A DNA stretch of 64,000 nt from JASJAR01 sp039198225 (GTDB lineage Bacteria; Pseudomonadota; Alphaproteobacteria; Rhodobacterales; Rhodobacteraceae): assembly GCA_039198225.1 (NCBI GenBank), contig JBCCTQ010000002.1, positions 62,001 to 126,000 of the forward strand. Reading direction: 5' to 3'. Below are positions 1-8,155 of the stretch, in pieces (position 1 is the first letter of the stretch; each line of letters begins with the position of its first letter). The notes beneath the pieces are model-generated. The model was not told where the DNA came from, searched no databases, and saw only the letters and a list, made by a program, of their open reading frames with translations. A program made the translations under genes and the position numbers.

Positions 1-570
1 ACATTCACGCTTCTCCGCGCCCAGCGCGACCTCTTGGCCCTGGGTCAGATGCTCGGTGAGGATACGAGCGCCATCGAAGCGGCGATCCCTGTGCTCGAAG
101 CGGGGGCCGAGACACTTTGGAACACCGACCTTGGCTCCTATGACGCCCGCGACGTCCGATCGGGCCAATGGTCGGGCTGCGTCTCTAACGCCTCGTTCCT
201 CAACTGGTATGCGGGCATCGAGAACGAAGCGATGCTCGCCCAATATGACCGGATCACGGGGCTTTGCACCTATCCCGTGCCGAGCCACGATCCGACCTCA
301 CCGCGGTTTGACGCCAAGCGCTATTGGCGGGGCCCCACCTGGGCGATCATGAATGCGCTCATTTCGATCGGGCTCGCCGAATGCGGTTACGCCGAGCGCG
401 CCGATGCGCTCCGCGATGCCACGATGCGGCTCATCCGCGACCACGGTTTTTCGGAATATTCCGACCCTATGACCGGCGACCCCGCCGGGGGGGAAAGCTT
501 TACTTGGACGGCTGCCGTCTGGCTCGCCTGGGCCTCGCCCGGCAATAATCAACAAGAGGAGGGGACCTGA
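1..570 (+). CDS. MGH1/GH63-like glycoside hydrolase, C-terminal part (5' end outside window)
   Basis: The reading frame is open from base 1, so only the last ~189 residues are present. The segment holds the aromatic-rich (alpha/alpha)6-barrel motifs of trehalase/GH63/mannosylglycerate-hydrolase-type enzymes: a RYWRGPTWAIMN block about 110 residues from the visible start and a GESFTWTAAVWL block at the end. Such enzymes hydrolyse alpha-linked glucosides or compatible-solute glycosides such as glucosyl- or mannosylglycerate; the exact substrate cannot be told here. The stop codon overlaps by one base the start of a sugar-ABC ATPase gene, so it probably acts on the sugar that transporter imports. 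No signal peptide can be judged. Confidence 0.72.
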   Translation, partial: TFTLLRAQRDLLALGQMLGEDTSAIEAAIPVLEAGAETLWNTDLGSYDARDVRSGQWSGCVSNASFLNWYAGIENEAMLAQYDRITGLCTYPVPSHDPTSPRFDAKRYWRGPTWAIMNALISIGLAECGYAERADALRDATMRLIRDHGFSEYSDPMTGDPAGGESFTWTAAVWLAWASPGNNQQEEGT

Positions 571-1620
571 TGGGTGCGATTACACTAGAGGGCGCCGAAA
601 AATGGTACGGCGAAGCGCAAGTCATCAAAGGGGTCGATCTCGACATTGGCGATGGGGAATTCGTGATCTTCGTCGGCCCCTCGGGCTGCGGGAAATCCAC
701 TCTTCTGCGGATGATCGGCGGGCTCGAGGAAACCTCCCGGGGCGCGATCCGGATCGACGGGCGCGATGTAACGGCCGAACCTCCCGCCAAGCGGGGGCTC
801 ACGATGGTCTTCCAATCCTACGCGCTCTATCCCCACATGTCGGTCCGCGACAATATGGGGTTTTCCCTGAAAACCGCCGGGGCGCCGAAATCGGAAATCG
901 CCGAAAAGGTGAACCATGCCGCCGGGGTCCTGAAACTCGAACAATATCTCGACCGTCGGCCGAAAGACCTTTCGGGCGGACAGCGCCAGCGGGTGGCCAT
1001 CGGGCGTTCCATCGTCCGCGACCCGACGGCGTTTCTCTTCGACGAGCCCCTGTCCAACCTCGACGCCGCCCTCCGGGTCGAGATGCGCTACGAGATCGCC
1101 AAGCTCCACCAGAGCCTCAAAACGACGATGATCTATGTCACCCCATGGCCAGGTCGAAGCGATGACCTTGGCCGACAAGATCGTTGTACTTGAGTTCGGC
1201 AAGATCGCGCAGGTCGGGGCGCCGCGGGAGCTCTATGAGCGGCCTTACAACCTCTTTGTGGCCCAATTCATCGGCTCACCGAAGATGAATGTGATGCCCT
1301 GCCGTGCCGCGGGGGCAGAATATGCCCTCGAAGGCGGCCGTGGAGGCCCGTACCAACGCAGCCAAGAGGCGGTCCATCTCGGTATCCGACCAGAACATAT
1401 CCAAATCGGCGCTGAAGGGTCCGGAGCGCTCGACGGGACGGTGGACGTGGTCGAATATCTCGGGGCCGATTGCTTTGTGATCCTCGATTGCGGACCGTCG
1501 GGCCAGTTGACCGCGCGCGTGGGCGGAGAAACCGAGCTTCAGCCAGGGCAACGGGTCGGGCTCACATTCCCTCCCGAGCGGCTCCACTTCTTTGACAATG
1601 ACGGGCTGGCCGTCCGCTGA
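570..1620 (+). pseudogene. Sugar ABC transporter ATPase (UgpC/MalK type), frameshifted
   Basis: Two overlapping frames together make a normal ~350-residue MalK/UgpC-type ATPase. The first part carries Walker A (GPSGCGKST), the Q-loop, the LSGGQRQR signature and Walker B (FLFDEPLSNLD). It is thrown out of frame at the H-loop: removing one C from the run at 1141-1144 restores T-H-G-Q-V-E-A-M-T, close to the family's THDQVEAMT. The second part (frame entered near 1135) carries the rest of the ATPase domain and the C-terminal TOBE-type regulatory domain. The Asp after the H-loop His would read Gly even after repair, so two differences sit side by side. Either a real inactivating indel or a sequence error. 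It energises uptake of a sugar or polyol with permeases outside the window. Confidence 0.8.
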
Positions 1621-1643
1621 CCGCGAAGGAAAGTCACGTCGGC

Positions 1644-1661
1644 GACGTCCGGGCGGACGTC
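1644..1661. repeat. Perfect inverted repeat after the ABC ATPase gene
   Basis: GACGTCC (1644-1650), loop GGGC, GGACGTC (1655-1661) lies 24 bases after the ABC ATPase stop. It could be the hairpin of a terminator, but no T-run follows. The rest of 1621-1792 shows nothing I can name; it must hold the promoter of the GGDEF-EAL gene. Confidence 0.4.
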
Positions 1662-1792
1662 CCGACCAAGTAAGGTGGGGTATTGAGGGCCCCTCCCCGA
1701 CATTTCCGCGGGCTTATTCCAGGCTGCCCTGCCCGGTTTCCTCGGATTTAACGTCTGGGCCTTAAGGCCAGGGTATCAATCGGGGATCCACC

Positions 1793-3955
1793 GTGCGGCT
1801 CGAGAGTTTTCTGCAGTCTTTCGCTCGGCTCACGCAGGACAGCGTGATCGTTATCTACAGCCCTGCGCCGGACGTGGAGGGTTCCATCGTCTGGTGCAAC
1901 GACGCGTTTTCTAAAGCCTTCGGACACGACGACGTCGATACCCTCGGCAATTCCATATCGACCCTCTTCGAGCCGGTGCGATACCGGGCCATGCTCGACG
2001 AAATACGCCCCGATATGATCGAAGGCGAAACCGGGGCTAATGCGGAAGTGTCGTGTCTGAGAGCGGATGGCACGACCTTCTGGGGCAATTTGCAGATCCT
2101 CTATGCGCCCCGTGACGAAACGGGCGGACGCTCTTCTGCCGGCATCATTCGCGATATTTCCAATTTGAAGCAGCGCGAAGCCAAGGCCGCCGAAGCGCTT
2201 GATGAGCGGGAAGCTATGGCACGCGAGGCCGAAGCGCTTTGGTCACGGCTCCTCTTGGCCATCGACAGTCTCGATGCGCCCATCGGCATTTGGGACAAAA
2301 ACCAGAGGTTGGTGATCTGCAACAAGTCCTTTGGACCGCGGCTGATGGGCCGCCCCATGCCCTCCGAACCCGACCTCACTTTCCAGGACTTTCTCCGGGA
2401 AGCCGCCTATGCCGGAACCATAATGTCAACGATCGGGCGCGAAGAAGAATGGATCGCAGAAGCAATCGCGGCGATGGAGACGGGCTATATCGACAACCTT
2501 GAGACATTCTCAGACGGCCGCGCCTTTCTCGCCAAGAGCGAATTGTCGGCCAATGGCGACATGGTCATCCACAATATTGAGATGACCGATGCCATCGCCC
2601 GGGAACGGGAGTTGAGCCAGAAGAACCAGGAACTGGCCGAGGCCGAACAGGACGCACGGCGCCGGGCCAACCGCGACGATCTCACCGGATTGGGAAACCG
2701 ACGCTATATGGGCGCCTGCCTCGACATGCTCATCGAACAATACGGCGATGAGACCGGCGAGATCGCCCTCCTTCAGATTGACCTCGACCGGTTCAAACAG
2801 ATCAATGACACGTTGGGACATGCCGCCGGGGACCATGTCTTGGTGGTCGTGAGCCAACGGCTGACGGCGCTCTTAGGCGTGTCAGACCATTTGGCGCGGA
2901 TTGGCGGCGACGAGTTTGTCATTATCGGGTCCGGGCAGAACATTGAGGACCGTGCGCGTCGGCTCGGAGCCGAGATCATTGAGGCCCTGTCTCGCCCGAT
3001 CCTTTTTAACGATACGAGCCTGAGGATCGGCGCAAGCGTCGGCATTGCCACGACGCCGATCTCGAGCGGCCGCGATCTTTTAGTTCACGCCGATGTCGCA
3101 CTTTACCGGTCTAAATCGGAAGGCCGAGGCCATGTCCGCGTGTTCGACCATACCGATCTGGACAAGCTCCGGCGCTCGAAGGCAGTTGGCGATGAGATAT
3201 TGATCGCGCTAGAGGCGCGTCAATTCGTGCCTTGGTTTCAGCCTCAAATCGATGCCGCGACGGGCCAGATCGTTGGCCTCGAAGCCCTAGCCCGCTGGAA
3301 CCACCCCGAACGCGGTATCCTGCCCCCGGCGATCTTTATCCAGCAGGCGGACGATTTGAACGTCCTCGGCGAACTCGACCGATTGATCTTTGAGACCGCG
3401 ATTGAAGCCTGCTCGAAGGCGTTCGAAGGTATCCCGGCTTTGGATCTGTCGATTAATGTCAGTGAAGAGCGGCTGATGAGCAGCGATATTGACACCTTCC
3501 TCAAACAGGCGGCCGCCTATCCCGGCAAGATCGCGATGGAGCTTCTCGAGACCATTTTCCTCGAAGACCGGGGAGAGACATTTCGGTTTCAAATCGACAG
3601 GCTCCGCGACGCCGGTATTGGCATCGAGCTTGATGATTTTGGATCTGGCCGGGCCTCGATCGTGGGCCTTGAACAGATTGCCCCGGACCGGCTGAAAATT
3701 GACCGCCGTCTCGTGGGATCCGCGGCCACATCGGAGCGCTCGGCGCGGCTCTTGCGCGCCATTGTCGACATTGGCGATGCCCTCGACATCAAGGTGACGG
3801 CCGAAGGCATAGAGACCGCCGATCAGGTGAAAGTCCTAACCGCGCTTGGCTGCGAGAGGTTACAGGGCTTTTGGTTTGGACCGCCCATGCCGCTCGACGA
3901 TGTGATCCGGCGGTTCGATCTCCGCCCCAGCCTCCAGCGACATACCGGGTCCTGA
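1793..3955 (+). CDS. PAS-PAS-GGDEF-EAL cyclic-di-GMP turnover protein
   Basis: The 720-residue protein has two PAS-like sensor regions (about 10-125 and 155-270, the second with an IGIWDKN motif), a short charged helical linker, a GGDEF domain (DDLTGLGNRR start; GGDEF at 371-375) and an EAL domain (EAL at 497-499 in GLEALARW). Both catalytic signatures are intact, so it could make and degrade cyclic-di-GMP, possibly switched by the PAS domains. The usual RxxD inhibitory site just before GGDEF reads GVSD, so product inhibition at that site is unlikely. No membrane segment is evident, so it is probably cytoplasmic. The chosen start is GTG at 1793 because homology begins at once. It stands alone with 172 bases of upstream space. 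Confidence 0.9.
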   Translation: MRLESFLQSFARLTQDSVIVIYSPAPDVEGSIVWCNDAFSKAFGHDDVDTLGNSISTLFEPVRYRAMLDEIRPDMIEGETGANAEVSCLRADGTTFWGNLQILYAPRDETGGRSSAGIIRDISNLKQREAKAAEALDEREAMAREAEALWSRLLLAIDSLDAPIGIWDKNQRLVICNKSFGPRLMGRPMPSEPDLTFQDFLREAAYAGTIMSTIGREEEWIAEAIAAMETGYIDNLETFSDGRAFLAKSELSANGDMVIHNIEMTDAIARERELSQKNQELAEAEQDARRRANRDDLTGLGNRRYMGACLDMLIEQYGDETGEIALLQIDLDRFKQINDTLGHAAGDHVLVVVSQRLTALLGVSDHLARIGGDEFVIIGSGQNIEDRARRLGAEIIEALSRPILFNDTSLRIGASVGIATTPISSGRDLLVHADVALYRSKSEGRGHVRVFDHTDLDKLRRSKAVGDEILIALEARQFVPWFQPQIDAATGQIVGLEALARWNHPERGILPPAIFIQQADDLNVLGELDRLIFETAIEACSKAFEGIPALDLSINVSEERLMSSDIDTFLKQAAAYPGKIAMELLETIFLEDRGETFRFQIDRLRDAGIGIELDDFGSGRASIVGLEQIAPDRLKIDRRLVGSAATSERSARLLRAIVDIGDALDIKVTAEGIETADQVKVLTALGCERLQGFWFGPPMPLDDVIRRFDLRPSLQRHTGS

Positions 3956-4044
3956 TCGAACCCGTGGGACCTGCTCCGGTGCGGGCCATATTTTGTCCAC
4001 GCACTTGACCTAGAATTAACCCAATTGCCTGCATTATCGCCGGG

Positions 4045-4443
4045 ATGAGAACAATCTTACTCACCGCGATTTTCCTCTGCGGCATCCTTGTGGGCCCGGC
4101 CGCCACGTTGCCTTTGCCGAGCCAATCGACGGATTTGCTCCACCGCACATTTGCGGCCTGTGTCGGGCGCTACTCGGCGGAAGTTGAACATAGCTGGCTT
4201 TTGCCCCGGCGCGACCAGTCTCGGTATGAGAGCCAACGCAGTGCGTTTCTCTCCCTTCTCGACGCAGTCACGCCCGACGCCCTGCGTCCGGCCACGTTGA
4301 ACCACCGGATCGACGCCAAGATGGCCCATGCGGCGCTCTTGAATTCAGCGCTCTTCAGTCTCGATGCGCGTCAGGCCGAATGGGCCCAGCGCCGGGCCGC
4401 CGAAGAGATCCAGCTTTGCAGCATGCTCCTCCTCGAAGGCTAG
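4045..4443 (+). CDS. Small predicted secreted protein, function unknown
   Basis: 132 residues. The first ~22 form a typical Sec signal peptide (positive MR start, hydrophobic ILLTAIFLCGILVG core, small residues before TLPLP). The mature part is alpha-helical in character with one Cys near its start (FAACVG) and one near its end (IQLCSML), which could form a disulfide in the periplasm. I do not recognise the family. It sits alone between the GGDEF-EAL gene and the urea-importer leader; an upstream CTTGACC box around 4004-4010 may be its -35 element. The small size and the lack of motifs leave the function open. Confidence 0.6.
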   Translation: MRTILLTAIFLCGILVGPAATLPLPSQSTDLLHRTFAACVGRYSAEVEHSWLLPRRDQSRYESQRSAFLSLLDAVTPDALRPATLNHRIDAKMAHAALLNSALFSLDARQAEWAQRRAAEEIQLCSMLLLEG

Positions 4444-4465
4444 GCCCCGCCCTCCATCGGATCGC

Positions 4466-4480
4466 TGGCACACCGCAAGC
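4466..4480 (+). promoter_or_regulatory. Possible sigma-54 type promoter for the urt operon
   Basis: TGGCAC at 4466-4471 and GC at 4479-4480 have the spacing of -24/-12 promoters (consensus TGGCACG-N4-TTGC); the TT of the -12 box reads AA here. If real, transcription would begin near 4492, just before the first hairpin of the structured leader. A match of this quality could occur by chance about once or twice in a window this size, so its value rests on the position upstream of a nitrogen-acquisition operon. Confidence 0.3.
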
Positions 4481-4509
4481 GTTTCACCGGAAAACAAGCT
4501 TGCAACCCT

Positions 4510-4743
4510 TGGAAGAATTGGCGCCGATCTCGGGCTTCCAGCGGAACTGCCGCAGCGGGACGACGTCTGCCTAGGCATTAGGCAAAGACGCCCGAACTGC
4601 CCCAAGTTCGGGCAAGAAGCTGCAAACGCCCAAAATTCCGGCTGCCGGAAGATGCAGCGCCCGACCTTCACGATAGGCACAGCACGGGCGTTCGCGCCCG
4701 CTCCATGGTGCGTGAAGGTCAGGGTGCAGAAGCTGCCCGTTTG
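4510..4743 (+). promoter_or_regulatory. Highly structured leader region upstream of urtA (candidate cis-regulatory RNA)
   Basis: Several perfect inverted repeats are packed here in consistent nesting. TGGAAG (4510-4515) can pair with CTTCCA (4535-4540). CGTCT-GCCTA (4564-4573) pairs with TAGGC (4579-4583) and AGACG (4586-4590). GCCCGAACT (4590-4598) pairs with AGTTCGGGC (4605-4613). CAAACG (4623-4628) and CGTTTG (4738-4743) can close a junction that holds a hairpin TTCCGG-CTG-CCGGAA (4636-4650) and a long arm, GACCTTCACG (4663-4672) with CGTGAAGGTC (4711-4720), extended by CCC/GGG and TGCA/TGCA and containing CGGGCG-TTCG-CGCCCG (4685-4700). I do not recognise a named riboswitch or known RNA. 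Confidence 0.55.
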
Positions 4744-4775
4744 TTTTCGCACTTCGACAAAGCTGCGTCGGGGGG

Positions 4776-4797
4776 GATTGGACCGCTGGGACCAATC
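4776..4797 (+). promoter_or_regulatory. Hairpin just upstream of the urtA ribosome-binding site
   Basis: GATTGG (4776-4781) and CCAATC (4792-4797) can form a six-pair stem with a ten-base loop, 31 bases before the urtA ATG. It could expose or mask the start region, but it is short and could be fortuitous. Confidence 0.25.
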
Positions 4798-4828
4798 ACA
4801 TTGCCCCTGCGCATAACAGGGATGACAC

Positions 4829-6106
4829 ATGTCTAGAGCTCTTCTTGCCACTTCGGCCGCCGTTTTGATCGCAGGCGCGGCCCCTAGCTTTGCCCAGGAT
4901 TGCCCGATCAAGGTCGGCGTTCTGCATTCGCTGTCGGGCACAATGGCGATCTCCGAAACCACCCTCAAAGACACGATGGAAATGCTCATCGAACAGCAGA
5001 ACGAAGCCGGTGGGCTTTTGGGCTGTGATATCGAAGCCGTCGTGGTCGATCCGGCCTCGGACTGGCCGCTCTTTGCGGAGAAAGCCCGCGAGCTTCTCAC
5101 GGTCCATGAGGTGGACGTGATCTTCGGCAATTGGACATCGGTGAGCCGCAAGTCGGTGCTCCCGGTCATCGAAGAGTTGAACGGTCTTCTCTTCTACCCG
5201 GTCCAGTATGAAGGCGAGGAAAGCTCGAAGAACGTCTTTTACACCGGTGCCGCCCCCAACCAGCAGGCGATCCCGGCGACGGATTACTTCCTCGAAGAAC
5301 TCGGCGTTGAGAAGTTTGCCCTCCTCGGGACCGACTATGTCTATCCGCGGACCACGAACAATATTCTCGAATCCTACCTCCAGGATTCGGGCATCGCGGG
5401 CGAAGACATTTTCGTCAATTACACGCCCTTCGGCCATTCCGATTGGTCCAAAATCGTCGCTGACGTCGTCGCGTTGGGTGCGGATGGCAAAAAGGTCGGT
5501 GTGATCTCCACGATCAACGGCGACGCCAATGTGGGCTTTTACAAAGAGCTCGCCGCTGCGGGCATCTCGGCCGATGATATTCCGGTCGTGGCGTTTTCGG
5601 TGGGTGAAGAAGAGCTTTCGGGCCTCGACACGACTAACCTCGTTGGCCACCTCGCTGCATGGAACTACTTCCAATCGGCCGATACCGAAGCCAACGAAAG
5701 CTGGATTGCCGCCTGGAAAGAGCGGATGGGCGAAGAGCGGGTCACCAATGACCCGATGGAAGCCCACTACATCGGCTTTAACATGTGGGTAAACGCGGTG
5801 ACCGGCGCGGGCTCAACCGATGTCGATACGGTGCGCGAAGCCATGTACGGCCAGGAATTCCCGAACCTTACCGGCGGGACGGCTGTGATGCTGCCGAACC
5901 ACCACCTGGCAAAGCCCGTCCTTATCGGTGAGATCCAGGAAGACGGGCAGTTCGACATCATCAGCCAGACCGAAGAAGTGCCTGGCGATGCCTGGACCGA
6001 TTTCCTTCCGGACTCAGCGGTGCTTGTGTCCGACTGGCAAGAGCTTGGCTGCGGGATGTACAACACCCAGACCGAGACTTGCGTCCAGCTCAAGTCGAAC
6101 TACTAA
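4829..6106 (+). CDS. urtA: Urea ABC transporter, substrate-binding protein
   Basis: 425 residues with a Sec signal peptide (MSRALLATSAAVLIAGAAPSFAQ, cleaved after AQ) followed by the amide-binding periplasmic fold: PIKVGVLHSLSGTMA at the mature start and the FGNWTSVSRKSVLPV and LFYPVQYEG blocks typical of UrtA/FmdD. It binds urea in the periplasm and delivers it to UrtBC. The ATG at 4829 follows an AGGGAT ribosome-binding site. It is the first gene of urtABCDE; a GC-rich hairpin follows the stop and may lower expression of the downstream genes relative to the binding protein, as is common for such operons. Confidence 0.96.
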   Translation: MSRALLATSAAVLIAGAAPSFAQDCPIKVGVLHSLSGTMAISETTLKDTMEMLIEQQNEAGGLLGCDIEAVVVDPASDWPLFAEKARELLTVHEVDVIFGNWTSVSRKSVLPVIEELNGLLFYPVQYEGEESSKNVFYTGAAPNQQAIPATDYFLEELGVEKFALLGTDYVYPRTTNNILESYLQDSGIAGEDIFVNYTPFGHSDWSKIVADVVALGADGKKVGVISTINGDANVGFYKELAAAGISADDIPVVAFSVGEEELSGLDTTNLVGHLAAWNYFQSADTEANESWIAAWKERMGEERVTNDPMEAHYIGFNMWVNAVTGAGSTDVDTVREAMYGQEFPNLTGGTAVMLPNHHLAKPVLIGEIQEDGQFDIISQTEEVPGDAWTDFLPDSAVLVSDWQELGCGMYNTQTETCVQLKSNY

Positions 6107-6127
6107 GTCGTCGGACTTTGAAAGTGG

Positions 6128-6185
6128 CGGCGGGCCTTCCGGCCCGCCGTGCGCCTCCGGCGGGAGTATTTGAGCCAGGATGAAG
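6128..6185 (+). repeat. Dispersed two-hairpin intergenic repeat, copy 1
   Basis: A strong hairpin, CGGCGGGCC-TTCC-GGCCCGCCG (6128-6149), is followed by a short one, CGCC-TCC-GGCG (6152-6162), and then by the conserved tail GGGAGTATTT-N3-CCAGGATGAAG (6162-6185). The same arrangement occurs in other intergenic spaces of this window. Here it fills the urtA-urtB gap, may act as an attenuator or as a 3'-end stabiliser of urtA mRNA, and its tail reaches the urtB ribosome-binding site. Confidence 0.7.
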
Positions 6186-6194
6186 GGAGCGGGG

Positions 6195-8150
6195 ATGATC
6201 CTTCGTTGGGGTATGGCGCTGGTATTCGCGGTGTTTGGCGGGATTGCATCGGCCCAGGAGGCTGAGGCGCCGATCCAGCTTGTGTTGCAGGAACACGGCG
6301 AGATCATTGCCAAGTCTTCCCGGCGAACGATTGGCCCGGCCATCGATGCGCTTACCGAAAGCGGCCTGCCCGAAGCCCAGACGGTCCTTGAGAAGTGGCG
6401 CGCCAAGGAGATGTGGTTCAACAAAGAAACCGGGCTTTTTGTCTACGGCGAAAAGGACGGACGGGAGCTTGCCGCCTTTGACTTCGCCGGCGGGGCGGAG
6501 CTTGGCACGTTCACCGCGCGCGACTTCAAGCAGCTAAAGCCAAATAGCGGGATCCGAGGGCTCATCGATGCCGCCCTCGTGAAATTCCAATTGATCGACC
6601 CTAATCCTAGGGCTCGTGCCCGGGCCCTGAATGCCATCGCCCGCGACCCGCAAGAAGCCCATCTGGCAGCGCTCCGGGATGTCACAGACACCGAAGAAGA
6701 TCCGACCCTTTTGCCCCGCATCCTTCGGCTCGAACGGATTCTCACGATTTCCTTTGGAGAAAGCGACGAAGCCCGGATCGAAGCGATCGAGAGTTTTAAG
6801 GGCGATCTCGGCGTCGATGTGCGCGCCGCATTGAACCCCCTTGTGACCACACGGCTTGATGTGGCCGGGACCGAGCCCGAGGGCGATGATGTGGCTCGGG
6901 TCGTCAAGCCCGGCGGCGAAGAGCTGAGCCGCCAAGATGCCTACGCGCTCCTGGTGTCAAAGGAGCTCGCCCCACCGCAGCTGACCTTGGACGCCAAAAA
7001 AGCTGCACTCGTGGCCAATATCGACGGCGGCCAATTGGCCGGGATCGAAGTGGCCGCCCTCAACACCGATGCCGCGCGGGACGAGGCCTATGGGCTCTTG
7101 GTGGAGGCCGGGCTCGCCGACCCGGCGGCCACGGAAGCCGAGATTGACGCCGCCCTCGGCGCCCATGTGTTTTTTGAACGCTATGCCGCAGCGCCCCCGG
7201 CAGTGGCGGTGGCCGCGGCGGCGGCCCTTTCTGGCATCGAGACCAAGGTCGCCCTGAACCAAGCCGCCGATCTCGCACTCGACGGGCTTTCGCTGGCGTC
7301 GATTTTCTTTCTCGCCGCGATCGGCCTTGCCATCACGTTCGGCGTGATGGGGGTCATCAACATGGCCCATGGCGAATTTATCATGATGGGCGCCTATACG
7401 GGGTTCGTCGTCCAGCAATTCGTGGCCGACCATACGCTTTCGATCCTCATCGCGATCCCTTTGGCCTTCATTGTCACGTTTGCCGCCGGTGTAGCTTTGG
7501 AACGGCTGGTGATCCGTTGGCTCTACCACCGTCCGCTCGAGACGCTTCTCGCGACCTTTGGGGTATCGATCGCGCTCCAGCAGATCGCGAAAAACATATT
7601 CGGCACCCAGGCCCGCCCCCTTACGGCACCGGGCTGGCTCGACGGGTCGCTGGTGTTTAACGATATCGTCTCGATCAGCTATATTCGCATCGCGATTTTC
7701 GTCCTCGCGCTGATCTTTCTCGGGCTCTTTCTTTTTGTGATGAACCGCACACGGCTCGGCCTTGAAGTGCGCGCGGTCACACAAAATCCACGGATGGCCG
7801 CGTCGATGGGGATCAATCCCGACCGGATTAATATGCTGACTTTCGGGTTTGGGTCGGGGATCGCGGGTATTGCCGGGGTCGCCATCGGGCTTTTTGCCAA
7901 GGTCACCTCGGAGATGGGGTCGGATTATATCGTCCAATCCTTCATGACGGTCGTTGTCGGCGGGGTCGGCAATATATGGGGCACGCTTCTCGGCGCCACG
8001 CTGGTCGGGTTCCTCCAAAAGGGGATCGAGTGGCTCAACCCGTCCAACACCCTGGCCGCGCAGACCTACATGATCCTCTTCATCATCCTCTTCATCCAGT
8101 TCCGTCCCAGGGGCATCATCGCCCTCCGGGGCCGGGCGGCGGAGGCGTAA
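6195..8150 (+). CDS. urtB: Urea ABC transporter, permease subunit UrtB
   Basis: About 651 residues. After a signal peptide (LRWGMALVFAVFGGIASAQ) comes a ~330-residue extracytoplasmic region, then a LivH-type permease with about eight membrane segments from roughly residue 360 (NQAADLALDGLSLASIFFLAAIGLAITFG) and the conserved GVMGVINMAHGEF block. The N-terminal extension is usual for proteobacterial UrtB. The ATG at 6195 is preferred because GGGAGCGGGG lies just before it; an ATG at 6180 in the same frame falls inside the intergenic repeat. With UrtC it forms the membrane channel for urea. Confidence 0.95.
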   Translation: MILRWGMALVFAVFGGIASAQEAEAPIQLVLQEHGEIIAKSSRRTIGPAIDALTESGLPEAQTVLEKWRAKEMWFNKETGLFVYGEKDGRELAAFDFAGGAELGTFTARDFKQLKPNSGIRGLIDAALVKFQLIDPNPRARARALNAIARDPQEAHLAALRDVTDTEEDPTLLPRILRLERILTISFGESDEARIEAIESFKGDLGVDVRAALNPLVTTRLDVAGTEPEGDDVARVVKPGGEELSRQDAYALLVSKELAPPQLTLDAKKAALVANIDGGQLAGIEVAALNTDAARDEAYGLLVEAGLADPAATEAEIDAALGAHVFFERYAAAPPAVAVAAAAALSGIETKVALNQAADLALDGLSLASIFFLAAIGLAITFGVMGVINMAHGEFIMMGAYTGFVVQQFVADHTLSILIAIPLAFIVTFAAGVALERLVIRWLYHRPLETLLATFGVSIALQQIAKNIFGTQARPLTAPGWLDGSLVFNDIVSISYIRIAIFVLALIFLGLFLFVMNRTRLGLEVRAVTQNPRMAASMGINPDRINMLTFGFGSGIAGIAGVAIGLFAKVTSEMGSDYIVQSFMTVVVGGVGNIWGTLLGATLVGFLQKGIEWLNPSNTLAAQTYMILFIILFIQFRPRGIIALRGRAAEA

Positions 8151-8155
8151 GGGCG

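Noticed and set aside
4444..4828. Known structured RNAs (RNase P RNA, tmRNA, SRP RNA, 6S RNA, guanidine riboswitches) for the urtA leader
   Set aside because: None of the invariant core motifs of these RNAs could be found on either strand.
4345..5169. Open frame of 274 codons on the minus strand across the urtA leader
   Set aside because: Covers the end of one gene, the leader and the start of urtA; the product is composed of low-complexity Arg/Ser/Pro stretches without a fold.
4796..5767. Open frame of 323 codons on the minus strand
   Set aside because: Shadow of urtA in another frame; no similarity to any family I know.
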